From an uncultured Collinsella sp. (GTDB lineage Bacteria > Actinomycetota > Coriobacteriia > Coriobacteriales > Coriobacteriaceae): a stretch of 19,233 nt of DNA. The stretch lies in the NCBI GenBank assembly GCA_900554255.1, contig USGN01000004.1, positions 1 to 19,233 of the forward strand, given 5' to 3'. Below the pieces are notes generated by a model that made no database searches, was not told the DNA's origin, and was given only the letters and a program-made list of their open reading frames with translations. Made by a program: the position numbers and the translations under genes. Shown in pieces: positions 5,936-13,565 of the stretch (position 1 is its first letter; every line of letters begins with the position of its first letter).

Positions 5936-8743
5936 TTGGATACACGCAAAGCGCCGAACAACAATGCGTGTGCACAACGAGCTCGCCCGACGCAATTCGC
6001 CCGACCTCAGAAAGCCGCTTACGACATGGATACTGTCAGCAATTACACCGAAACGCTCGAAAAGACCGTTCGCGACCTTCTCGAGCGTCAGGATGATCTG
6101 ATTAGGACCGCCTTTACCGACCAGCTTACCGGACTTGGCAACCGCGGCGGCTTTGCCCGCTCCCTCGAGGAGCTCTGGGAGCAGGACACCCCCGTTACCA
6201 TGGCGTTCATCGATATCGACAATCTCAAGCACTGCAACGACGTCTTTGGCCATGACGAGGGCAACCGCTATATCTTGCAGGTAAGCCTTTATCTCAAGCT
6301 GTATATGAAGGTAGACGAGGCGGCATTTCGTCTGGGAGGCGACGAGTTTGCCATCCTATCTACGATTGCGACCGAGGACGACCTCGCCAAACGTCTGGAA
6401 CACTGCCGAACGATCCTGCTCAAAAACAACGATTCCGAGATGCCCCACTCGTTTAGCTACGGAGTGTCACATGCCGACCCCGCCCTGGGCGAAGCCCCCA
6501 ATCGCATGACGCTCGATGCCGACCATCGTATGTACGACTACAAGCTACGTCATGCCGTGCACCTCGATCGACGCAATATCACGCAAGTCCACGCCGATGA
6601 CTTCGAAATAAGCGATCGTATTTTCGACGCCTTTTCGATGCTCAACGAGGGCCGCTATTTCTTTATCGAGAACTTGGACAAACATCGCACCCTTTGGTCA
6701 CAAGGTGCCTTGCGCGATCTCGGTCTTCCTTCGGAGCATATAGACAACTGCAGCGATTACTGGAAAACGCGCGTCCATCCCGATGACCTTGAGGCTTTTA
6801 CCGACGACATCGACCAAGTCTATAACGGCACTAAACACCGTCGAGTTATGCAGTACCGCGTACGCAATGCCGCCGGCGACTACGTCCTCTGCCGTGCTCG
6901 AGGGTTTCGTATCGACGGCGACGGAAATGTCCCCTCGCTCTATGTCGGCGAGATCGTCAACCACGCACTTGCCGAAACCGTCGACGCCGCCACAGGCCTC
7001 GGAACGCAGCGTATGCTGGTCAACGCCATCGATGCCTGCCGCCGCGACTGTTGCGAGACGGGGCTTATAGCGGTGCGCGTTCGTGGCACGACAAAGCTCA
7101 ACGAACTCTACGGGGCCGAGGCTGTCGACAACATGCTTGCCGAATACGCGGGCCGCATGCTGTCGATCACCCGAGGCAGAAGCAGGGTTTACCGTTCACG
7201 AAGCGTCCAGTTCGTCGTGCTTAGCAACGATTTGGACCACGAGGCATTCGAGCAACTAACCCGCCATCTTAAAGAGGCCGTTTTCGCTCCTGTGCAAATC
7301 GCAGGCGACACCATTACTCCCGTCTGTCTTGTCGTCCCGGCCTTTTACGAGTACTTAACCCATCAGGCGACCGCCGTTTTAGGCGAACTCGACCGTCGCC
7401 TTCGCACGGCCGGCGGGCTTGTTCCCAACGACAGCCTCCCCATACCCGAGGCGGAGCGCAAAAGCGCCATCGCCGAACGTATCGACTCACTCACGGGCCT
7501 CTATCGACCCAGCGAGTTTATGCGGCGTGCCAACGCATTTCTCGAGGCAAGGCACGACGGCGCCTGGTGCATCGCCACGGTCGACATGGGCCACATGCGC
7601 CTGTTTAACGAATGGTATGGACAGGCCGAAGGCGACCGCCTGCTTGCCGATGTGGGCACGGTCCTCAAGGACATCGAGAATGCCGGCATGGGCGTCGCAG
7701 GGTACTGGGGCCAAGATGACTTTTGCGTACTCATCCCCTTTAAGCACATCACCGTCCATCAAATCTACAACCGCGTTCGCGAGGCCGTAGCCAGGCATGA
7801 TGACGGCGTAGGTTTTTGGCCGTCCATGGGCGTCTACCCCATCGACTCCAATGAGGAGATCACCATCGATGCGCAGGCGAAGGCCATGTTTACCAATCGA
7901 CGCGCAAAAAACGACTTTAAGGAGCGCATTGCCATTTTCTGCCCCGCGGAGTACGAGCGCGAAGTCGCGTTCCACCGCACGCTGACCGAATTCCAGTACG
8001 CGCTCTCAGATGGTCGTATTACCTACCACTTGCAGCCCCAGGTCGATATGGAAACCGGCGAGATTATTGGCGCCGAAGCACTCACCCGCTGGATTGACAA
8101 GGACGGCTCTCTCATTTCGCCCGCAACGTTTATTCCCGCACTCGAGGAAAGCGGCTTTGTGGTGACGCTCGACAAGTACATTTGGCAGGGTGTCGCCTCA
8201 TGGCTGCGCGAGCGCATCGATCGAGGACTTCGCGTGGTTCCGGTTTCGCTTAATGTGTCACGCGTGGATATCCTTGCCTGCGACGTTGCCGAACATATGG
8301 GATCGCTTGCCGCCCAATACAACCTACCGCCCGAGCTCATGCGTATCGAGATCACTGAGACGGCTTATACGGGAGAGTCCGAGGCCGTGGACAAGCTGAC
8401 GGCCGACCTGCACACCCGCGGCTTCTCGACCTATATGGACGATTTTGGCACCGGCCAGTCCACGCTCGCGATGCTCAAGAACGTCAACGTCGACGTCATC
8501 AAGCTCGACCGCACCTTTGTGCCCACCGACCGCGATCAAGGCCGCAGCGCGCAGATCGTGTCATCGATGCTCGAAATGGCGCAGTCGCTCCATCTGCCCG
8601 TCGTGGTCGAAGGCGTCGAGACAAATGAGCAGGCGAGCATGCTACGCCATATGGGCGCCCGTTACGCTCAGGGCTTCCTCTACTACCGCCCCATGCCGGC
8701 AGAGGATTTTGAGGCATTGCTCGATGGTGGCAATAGCAACTGA
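5936..8743 (+). CDS. Multi-domain c-di-GMP protein: GGDEF, PAS-like, two degenerate GGDEF, EAL
   Basis: This is a 935-residue soluble protein. A first GGDEF domain lies at about 58-210 with an intact RLGGDEF (132-138); the RxxD inhibitory site expected just before it is absent. A PAS-like region follows at about 225-345 (WKTRVHPDDLEAF, then MQYRVRNAAGDYVL). A second GGDEF-like domain at about 347-495 has SRSVQF in place of the signature. A third at about 515-670 has GYWGQDDF in its place. The C-terminal EAL domain (about 680-930) keeps EAL at 714-716, SLNVS, EITET, DDFGTG at 835-840, KLD, EGVE and QGF, so phosphodiesterase activity is likely. No membrane helices are visible. The TTG at 5936 has GAGG 7 nt upstream. 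The ATG at 6026 (MDTVSNYTETL) is an alternative start with a poor site but loses only a non-conserved tail. The first half is paralogous to the next gene. Confidence 0.9.
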   Translation: MDTRKAPNNNACAQRARPTQFARPQKAAYDMDTVSNYTETLEKTVRDLLERQDDLIRTAFTDQLTGLGNRGGFARSLEELWEQDTPVTMAFIDIDNLKHCNDVFGHDEGNRYILQVSLYLKLYMKVDEAAFRLGGDEFAILSTIATEDDLAKRLEHCRTILLKNNDSEMPHSFSYGVSHADPALGEAPNRMTLDADHRMYDYKLRHAVHLDRRNITQVHADDFEISDRIFDAFSMLNEGRYFFIENLDKHRTLWSQGALRDLGLPSEHIDNCSDYWKTRVHPDDLEAFTDDIDQVYNGTKHRRVMQYRVRNAAGDYVLCRARGFRIDGDGNVPSLYVGEIVNHALAETVDAATGLGTQRMLVNAIDACRRDCCETGLIAVRVRGTTKLNELYGAEAVDNMLAEYAGRMLSITRGRSRVYRSRSVQFVVLSNDLDHEAFEQLTRHLKEAVFAPVQIAGDTITPVCLVVPAFYEYLTHQATAVLGELDRRLRTAGGLVPNDSLPIPEAERKSAIAERIDSLTGLYRPSEFMRRANAFLEARHDGAWCIATVDMGHMRLFNEWYGQAEGDRLLADVGTVLKDIENAGMGVAGYWGQDDFCVLIPFKHITVHQIYNRVREAVARHDDGVGFWPSMGVYPIDSNEEITIDAQAKAMFTNRRAKNDFKERIAIFCPAEYEREVAFHRTLTEFQYALSDGRITYHLQPQVDMETGEIIGAEALTRWIDKDGSLISPATFIPALEESGFVVTLDKYIWQGVASWLRERIDRGLRVVPVSLNVSRVDILACDVAEHMGSLAAQYNLPPELMRIEITETAYTGESEAVDKLTADLHTRGFSTYMDDFGTGQSTLAMLKNVNVDVIKLDRTFVPTDRDQGRSAQIVSSMLEMAQSLHLPVVVEGVETNEQASMLRHMGARYAQGFLYYRPMPAEDFEALLDGGNSN

Positions 8744-8799
8744 TACGCTCGCGCGCAAAACGCCACCGCCGAAGGGGGCATTTGTCTCCATTAGCTAAC

Positions 8800-8834
8800 T
8801 TATATCCCCAATTCAAACCGAATTGGGGATATAA
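8800..8834. repeat. 14-bp perfect inverted repeat between the two c-di-GMP genes
   Basis: TTATATCCCCAATT is followed by a 7-nt loop and its exact complement. No T-run follows, so terminator function is uncertain. The right arm overlaps a TATAAT hexamer at 8830-8835, upstream of the second GGDEF gene. It could be an operator, or a stem ending transcription of the first gene. Confidence 0.7.
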
Positions 8835-8835
8835 T
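8830..8835 (+). promoter_or_regulatory. Consensus -10 hexamer upstream of the second GGDEF gene
   Basis: TATAAT lies 35 bp before the ATG at 8871. No good -35 is found at 16-18 nt (the positions read CCAATT-like), so an activator or a different sigma contact would be needed. It overlaps the right arm of the 8800-8834 hairpin. Confidence 0.35.
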
Positions 8836-8870
8836 ACAAACCATTGTTCCGCCCAAGGAGGTTATTCATC

Positions 8871-10400
8871 ATGAACGAGCCATATCGCCTGGGCGAGCAA
8901 TCGATTATTGCCTATCTCCAGCGACTTGCGAATGGCATCTCGACCGCCGAACTCGATGTTGCCGCGCTGCCTGCTGAGCTACGCGCCGTTGGCGAGCAAC
9001 TGCAAAAGACGCATGCCATCCTGCAACAAGAGCGCCGGCTGCTTGAGAGCAACGCCTATATCGACCCGCTCACCAACTTGGGCAACCGCGGCGGACTCGA
9101 CCGTCACGTCGAGCAGCTCTGGCGCAAAGGCAACCCTTTCACCTGCGCCTATATTGACATCGACCATCTCAAGCATTGCAACGATAGGTTTGGCCATGCC
9201 GAAGGCAATCGCTATATTCTGAGCATCTGCCGCACGCTCTCCGAAACCATGGAGCACGATGAGATGCTGTTCCGTATCGGTGGAGACGAGTTTGTGCTCA
9301 TCTCGCTCTCCGCAAACGAGACTGAACTCGAGCAGCGCTTGGAGCAGGTACGTGCCGGGCTGATCGAGGCGAGCTCAGGTGGCAAGGCGTCCATGATCGC
9401 CAGCTTTAGCTTTGGCTGCTCGCGCGTCGATCCACTTGCTGGCGACACGCGTCGCCAGATGACGATGGATGCCGATCGCAAGATGTATCGCTATAAGCTT
9501 ATGCATCGTGTGCGGCAACCGAAAGACAATGGCGCGCCGCAACGCCCAATCGTCGACCAGCTTCCCTGCAACGACCGGGTGTTCCAAGCGATCTCCATGA
9601 GCTCCGAGACGCGCTATCCGTTTATCCTCAATCTCGATACGGGCGAATCGCAATGGTCGGTCAACGCCGTGCGCGATTTTGACCTGCCTTCCCAGCACCC
9701 TTTTAACTCGGTCGATATGTGGCTTGCCCGCGTTCATCCCGAGGACCGCGACAACGTACGCGCCGAGCTCGACATGGTGATACACGGCACATGGCACTTC
9801 CACTACATGCAGTATCGCGTAATGGATGCCACCGGGGCATACGCGCTTTGCGACTGCACGGGCTACCGCTTGGACGGCACCGATATCGAGCCTAACATGT
9901 ACGTGGGCATTATCATCAACCGAAGCTTGGCAGATACGACCGATTCCGTAACCGGCCTGGGCGATATTCACGCCCTGGTCAACGCCATTGGCGAAATGCG
10001 TCGCGTGGCGCGCGAGGCAGGCTTTATTGCCATTAAGGTTGACGATATCGCCGAGGTCAATGCCCGCTTTGGATTCGATGCGGGCGACCGTGTGCTCGCC
10101 GAAAGCGCCGCCTGCCTTATGGAATGCTCACGCGGCAAGGGCCGCCTGTTCCGCTCAACGGGGCCGACATTCGTGGCGCTTTTCGACGACTTTGATCCCG
10201 AAGAGACCGACGCGATCGCAGACGAAATCGAACGGTTCCTGGGTTCTCCCGTGCTCATCGGCTCGCTTGAATATCAGCCACCCATTCGTGTGGCGACGCT
10301 CCATCTGGACAGCGTTGACCGACAGCCCGTTTCCATTTTGAACGAGCTCAAAGCGTTGCTTGGGAAAGCCGTGCAGGTGCCAGGTACCAAACTGGATTAG
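8871..10400 (+). CDS. Diguanylate cyclase: GGDEF, PAS-like, degenerate GGDEF
   Basis: This is a 509-residue protein. A short helical N-terminus (about 35-62, possible coiled coil LRAVGEQLQKTHAILQQERR) leads into a GGDEF domain at about 62-215 with intact RIGGDEF (135-141), so it probably makes c-di-GMP from two GTP. The RxxD inhibitory site is not present at the usual position. A PAS-like region follows at about 235-352 (WLARVHPEDRDNV, MQYRVMDATGAYALC). A second GGDEF-like domain at about 355-500 has STGPTF instead of the signature and should be inactive. There is no EAL domain. The ATG at 8871 is 9 nt after AAGGAGG; the frame opens at 8844 without a site. The order and many motifs (NRGG, DIDxLKHCNDxFGH, EGNRYIL) repeat those of the gene before, so the pair arose by duplication. 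Soluble; the signal sensed is unknown. Confidence 0.92.
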   Translation: MNEPYRLGEQSIIAYLQRLANGISTAELDVAALPAELRAVGEQLQKTHAILQQERRLLESNAYIDPLTNLGNRGGLDRHVEQLWRKGNPFTCAYIDIDHLKHCNDRFGHAEGNRYILSICRTLSETMEHDEMLFRIGGDEFVLISLSANETELEQRLEQVRAGLIEASSGGKASMIASFSFGCSRVDPLAGDTRRQMTMDADRKMYRYKLMHRVRQPKDNGAPQRPIVDQLPCNDRVFQAISMSSETRYPFILNLDTGESQWSVNAVRDFDLPSQHPFNSVDMWLARVHPEDRDNVRAELDMVIHGTWHFHYMQYRVMDATGAYALCDCTGYRLDGTDIEPNMYVGIIINRSLADTTDSVTGLGDIHALVNAIGEMRRVAREAGFIAIKVDDIAEVNARFGFDAGDRVLAESAACLMECSRGKGRLFRSTGPTFVALFDDFDPEETDAIADEIERFLGSPVLIGSLEYQPPIRVATLHLDSVDRQPVSILNELKALLGKAVQVPGTKLD

Positions 10401-10473
10401 CGCCGCGCCCGCGCCGCCCCCCCATCGTGCGATAATCCTCTGCAGAAGTCACCAAAAGCAGAGGGAGTTTGTG

Positions 10474-11097
10474 ATGAAGGTTCTTTTGGTCAATGGCAGT
10501 CCCAAGGCAAACGGCAACACCGCCCGCGCACTCGCCGAGGTCGCCGAGCAACTTAATGCAGAAGGCATTGATACCGAGGTGTTTCAGCTGGGCGCCAAGC
10601 CCATTCGCGACTGCATCGGCTGCGGTCAGTGCGGCAAGCTTGGCGGTCGCTGCACCTTTGACGATGACGTGGTGAACGAGCTCATCGCTGCCGCCGAGCA
10701 GGCAGACGGCTTTGTCTTTGGCTCGCCCGTCTACTATGCGCATCCCAGCGGACGCATCCTCTCGGCTCTCGACCGCGCATTCTATGCCGGCGGGCATGCC
10801 TTTGAGCACAAACCCGGCGCCGCGGTCGCCGTCGCCCGTCGCGGCGGCACGTCGACCACCTTCGATGTGCTCAACAAGTACTTCACCATTAAGCAGATGC
10901 CCGTAGTTGCTTCCACCTACTGGAACAACGTGTTTGGCGCCATGCCGGGTGAAGCTGCCCAGGACGCTGAAGGCCTGGCCACCATGCGCAACATCGGCAA
11001 GAACATGGCCTGGCTCCTGCATTGTATCGAGGCAGGACAGGCCGCCGGCATCGAAGCCCCCGAAGCCGATCGCGAGCGCACCAACTTCATCAGGTAG
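10474..11097 (+). CDS. NAD(P)H-dependent FMN reductase / flavodoxin-fold oxidoreductase
   Basis: This is a 207-residue flavodoxin-like protein. The FMN phosphate loop is NGSPKANGNT at 7-16, followed by VFGSPVYYAHPSG at 81-93, which contacts the flavin ring. Between them is CIGCGQCGKLGGRC with cysteines at 47, 50, 53 and 60, as in iron-sulfur flavoprotein-type reductases; whether it binds a cluster cannot be told. The likely role is two-electron reduction of quinones, nitro compounds or an iron-sulfur partner in the cytoplasm. The ATG at 10474 follows GAGGGAG by 6 nt; the frame is open upstream to 10360 but that stretch overlaps the previous gene's end. The ArsC-like gene starts 16 bp after its stop and is probably cotranscribed. 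Confidence 0.9.
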   Translation: MKVLLVNGSPKANGNTARALAEVAEQLNAEGIDTEVFQLGAKPIRDCIGCGQCGKLGGRCTFDDDVVNELIAAAEQADGFVFGSPVYYAHPSGRILSALDRAFYAGGHAFEHKPGAAVAVARRGGTSTTFDVLNKYFTIKQMPVVASTYWNNVFGAMPGEAAQDAEGLATMRNIGKNMAWLLHCIEAGQAAGIEAPEADRERTNFIR

Positions 11098-11113
11098 AAC
11101 GGCGGAACATACT

Positions 11114-11455
11114 ATGAACGTGCAAATCTTCGGCACCAAGAAGTCCTTCGATACCAAGAAGGCACAGCGTTATTTTAAAGAGCGCCGCATTAAGGTGCAG
11201 TTTATCGACCTTAAGGAAAAGGAGATGAGCAAGGGCGAGCTCACGAGCGTGATGCAGGCGGTCGGCGGTATCGACAAGCTGCTCAACCCCAAAGCCAAGG
11301 ACGAGGAGACGCTCGCGCTCATTCAGCACCTCACCCCTAGCCAGCGCTTCGACAAGCTGCTCGAGAACCAGCAGGTTCTAGCCGAGCCCATCGTGCGCAA
11401 CGGCAAAAAGGCCACCGTCGGTTATTGCCCCGATGTATGGGGAGCCTGGGAGTAG
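11114..11455 (+). CDS. ArsC/Spx-fold protein lacking the usual redox cysteine
   Basis: This 113-residue thioredoxin-like protein is of the COG1393 (ArsC/YffB/Spx) group: NVQIFGTKKSFDTKKAQRYF, then VQFIDLKEKEMSKGELTSVM and a C-terminal PIVRNGKKATVGYCPDVWGA. In relatives I know, the segment after GTKK carries a cysteine (KKCxDTKKA); here residue 11 is serine. The only cysteine is C105 near the end. An arsenate reductase function is therefore unlikely. It may act as a non-redox adaptor, as some Spx-like proteins do, but this is inference. It starts 16 bp after the FMN reductase and probably shares its transcript. The site before the ATG (GGCGGA) is weak. The frame extends upstream to 10907 only as a shadow of the reductase. 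Confidence 0.85.
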   Translation: MNVQIFGTKKSFDTKKAQRYFKERRIKVQFIDLKEKEMSKGELTSVMQAVGGIDKLLNPKAKDEETLALIQHLTPSQRFDKLLENQQVLAEPIVRNGKKATVGYCPDVWGAWE

Positions 11456-11456
11456 C

Positions 11457-11486
11457 TTGTGTTATTTGCCGGCGCGTGGGTATAAG
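11457..11486 (+). promoter_or_regulatory. Possible promoter of the CobW-family gene
   Basis: TTGTGT (11457-11462) and TATAAG (11481-11486) are separated by 18 nt and lie about 55 bp before the ATG at 11542. No zinc-uptake-regulator type palindrome was recognised here. Confidence 0.35.
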
Positions 11487-11541
11487 AGCAGGCGTTTGGC
11501 ATAAGATTCAACTGTAAGCCATGTCTAACAAAGGAGGGCAC

Positions 11542-12672
11542 ATGCCCAACAAACCCGTGAAGATCATCATGCTTACCGGATACCTCGGTGCCGGCAAGAC
11601 CACGCTGCTCAACCACATCCTCGCTAACGACGGCGGCATCCGCGCCGCCGTGATCGTCAACGATATCGGCGAGATCAACGTCGACGCCAGCCTCATCGCC
11701 GACGGCGGCCTTTCCGAGACCGATGACCTCATCCCGCTCACCAACGGCTGCATCTGCTGCACGCTTTCGGACGACCTGGCCAACCAGCTGCAGGGCATCG
11801 CCGATTCGGGCAACTTCGATTACATCATCATCGAGGCCTCGGGCATTTGCGAGCCCATCCCCATCGCCTACACCATCTCGAGCTTCTGCGACGAGGCCAA
11901 GGTGGGCGGCGAGCCCAAGCTCGCGCTCGACAACATCGTGGCCGTGGTCGACTGTGCCCGCATGTACGACGAGTTCAACGGCGGTCGCGACCTGCTGGCT
12001 GAGGATATCGACGAGGACGACATCGAAAGCCTGCTCATCCAGCAGATCGAGTTCTGCTCCACGCTGATCCTCAACAAGACCGATACCGTGACGCCCGAGC
12101 AGATCGCCGAGCTCAAGGCCATCGTGCGCAGCCTGCAGAAGGACGCCGTGATCGTCGAGGCCCAAAACGGCGAGGTCCCCATGGAGGAGCTGCTCGATAC
12201 CGACCGCTTCGACTTTATGCGCGCCTACAACTCCGCCGCCTGGATCGAGGCCATGGAGCATCCCGAGGAGCACGACGACCCCGAGGTGCTCGAGTACGAC
12301 ATCGAGACCTTTGTGTACTCGCGCCGCAAGCCGTTTGACCTGCAGAAGTTCACCGATTTTGTTGAGCAGGAGTGGCCCGACGAGATCATCCGCGTCAAGG
12401 GCCCGCTGTGGCAGACCGGCAATCCGGACATGTGCTACATGTTCGAGCAGGCCGGCCACCAGATGCGCCTGATGGAGAACGGCCTGTTCGTTGACTCGGC
12501 GCCCGAGGGCGAGAAGCAGAAGATTATCGACGAGAACCCCGAGATCATGCAGATTTGGGACGACGAGACGGGCGACCGCATGACGAGCCTGTGCATCATC
12601 GGCCGTCACATGGACAAGGATGCGCTCATCGCCTCCCTCGATGCCTGCCTGACCGACTGGCACCGCGCTTAG
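11542..12672 (+). CDS. CobW/COG0523 G3E-family GTPase (putative metallochaperone)
   Basis: This is a 376-residue GTPase. The Walker A is GYLGAGKT at 13-20, the metal-site motif is CICC at 70-73, followed by EASGICEP at 98-105 and the guanine-specificity NKTD at 178-181. A CobW C-terminal domain starts at about 253 (DIETFVYSRRKPFDLQKFTD). An acidic, histidine-containing linker (MEHPEEHDDPE, 238-248) joins them. Family members deliver zinc, cobalt or nickel to client proteins using GTP; the metal here is not known, and no client gene is adjacent. The frame is open from 11521, but AAGGAGGG lies between that ATG and the one at 11542, so the latter is chosen. Transcription ends at a strong terminator at 12712-12748. 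Confidence 0.93.
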   Translation: MPNKPVKIIMLTGYLGAGKTTLLNHILANDGGIRAAVIVNDIGEINVDASLIADGGLSETDDLIPLTNGCICCTLSDDLANQLQGIADSGNFDYIIIEASGICEPIPIAYTISSFCDEAKVGGEPKLALDNIVAVVDCARMYDEFNGGRDLLAEDIDEDDIESLLIQQIEFCSTLILNKTDTVTPEQIAELKAIVRSLQKDAVIVEAQNGEVPMEELLDTDRFDFMRAYNSAAWIEAMEHPEEHDDPEVLEYDIETFVYSRRKPFDLQKFTDFVEQEWPDEIIRVKGPLWQTGNPDMCYMFEQAGHQMRLMENGLFVDSAPEGEKQKIIDENPEIMQIWDDETGDRMTSLCIIGRHMDKDALIASLDACLTDWHRA

Positions 12673-12711
12673 GTTTATCCAAGCGGGCATTTTTCCGCCT
12701 ACGTAACCGCC

Positions 12712-12748
12712 AAACCACCACGAAGGTGTCCCCTTCGTGGTGGTTTTT
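12712..12748 (+). terminator. Strong rho-independent terminator after the CobW gene
   Basis: A 14-15 bp stem (AACCACCACGAAGG with its complement) has a 5-nt loop and ends in TTTTT. It lies 40 bp after the CobW stop and 22 bp before the TrmL start, so the two genes are separate units unless there is read-through. Confidence 0.93.
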
Positions 12749-12769
12749 CATTCCGATCCAAGGAGATCC

Positions 12770-13369
12770 ATGTTCAACATTGTGCTGTATGCGCCCGAGA
12801 TTCCGGCCAATACGGGCAATATCGGCCGTACCTGCGTGATTACCGGTACCCGCCTGCATCTGGTGGAGCCACTGGGCTTTTCGCTCGACGACAAGACGGT
12901 ACGTCGCGCCGGTCTGGGCTACTGGCAAAACTTGGACGTGACGACCTATGCCAGCTGGGAGGATTTCCTTGCGCGCAACGACCTCTCCCCCGCCGACGAG
13001 CGCCTGCATCTGCTGACCAAAAAGGCGCGCCGCACCTATGCGCAAAGCACCTACCGCGACGGCGACTACTTAGTCTTTGGCAGCGAGAGCTCGGGCATTC
13101 CCGAGCCGCTGCTTGCCGCGGCGCCTGAGCGTTGCGAGCGCATCCCCATGCTGCGCGATTGTGACTCACTCGATAACGCCGAGGCTTGGGAAGCTCACGA
13201 GGAATCGCTGGGGCATACCGAGGACAGCCACGAGGCCATCCTTCAGCAGGACATCTGCGGCAACTTCGTCAACCCGGACGACTACCGCATCAGCGCACTC
13301 AACCTCTCCAACAGCGCCGCCATCGTCCTCTACGAAGCCCTGCGCCAAACAGGCTTTGCCGGCATGTAG
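12770..13369 (+). CDS. trmL: tRNA (cytidine/uridine-2'-O-)-methyltransferase, TrmL family, with an insertion
   Basis: This SPOUT-class methylase modifies the wobble nucleotide ribose (position 34) of tRNA-Leu isoacceptors using S-adenosylmethionine. Motifs are APEIPANTGNIGRTC at 8-22, VFGSESSGIPE at 102-112 and NLSNSAAIVLYEALRQ at 178-193, which form the knotted SAM site. E. coli TrmL has about 157 residues; this protein has 199. The extra roughly 40-48 residues (about 129-176) sit between IPM and LNLSNS, right before the knot. The ATG at 12770 has AAGGAG just upstream; the frame opens at 12737 inside the terminator and that reading is rejected. The element at 13377-13403 follows the stop and may end the transcript. 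Confidence 0.9.
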   Translation: MFNIVLYAPEIPANTGNIGRTCVITGTRLHLVEPLGFSLDDKTVRRAGLGYWQNLDVTTYASWEDFLARNDLSPADERLHLLTKKARRTYAQSTYRDGDYLVFGSESSGIPEPLLAAAPERCERIPMLRDCDSLDNAEAWEAHEESLGHTEDSHEAILQQDICGNFVNPDDYRISALNLSNSAAIVLYEALRQTGFAGM

Positions 13370-13376
13370 CAAACCA

Positions 13377-13403
13377 GCCATTTGGGGACGGGGTAGAAAT
13401 GGC
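13377..13403. repeat. Palindromic element copy B (constant-heart family)
   Basis: Arms GCCATTT and AAATGGC enclose the 13-nt centre GGGGACGGGGTAG. TTTTT follows at 13407-13411, so it could also end trmL transcription. Centre length and the GGGAC core are the same as in copy A, with different arms. Confidence 0.65.
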
Positions 13404-13442
13404 AGATTTTTAAACCCTCTAACCCTTGACAAATTGGTTTTG

Positions 13443-13485
13443 GCATCAATGCGACAAAGGGACTGTTCATTTGTCACATTGATGC
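13443..13485. repeat. Palindromic element copy C (constant-heart family)
   Basis: The 16-nt arms (13443-13458 and 13470-13485) pair at 15 of 16 positions. The centre, read as 13 nt, is AGGGACTGTTCAT. Its left portion 13447-13463 is identical, in inverted orientation, to 14689-14705 beyond the next gene. Confidence 0.75.
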
Positions 13486-13565
13486 TCTGAATAACGAACC
13501 ATTGCTTTTAATCAGAATTAACTAGAATAAAATGAAGTTAAACGGCGGTGTGAAAGGAGAGCCTT

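Noticed and set aside
10438..10464. 7-bp stem (CCTCTGC/GCAGAGG) that could cover the FMN reductase ribosome site
   Set aside because: The GATAAT at 10431-10436, if it is the -10, would start the transcript inside the left arm, so the stem would not form fully; the stem is short with a 13-nt loop.
11114..11455. Arsenate reductase
   Set aside because: The redox cysteine position is serine and no other ars gene is nearby.
11422..12690. A 422-codon open frame on the minus strand opposite the CobW gene
   Set aside because: It is a GC-rich shadow frame of a gene with clear GTPase motifs, has no family signature and no good ribosome site. The same applies to long antisense frames at 3637-4563, 4824-5816 and 14776-15750.
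13426..13431. TTGACA as -35 of the plus-strand ATPase promoter
   Set aside because: No -10-like hexamer lies at 16-18 nt; the matching positions fall within palindrome copy C. The AT-rich stretch 13500-13535 is an alternative but has no convincing pair of boxes.
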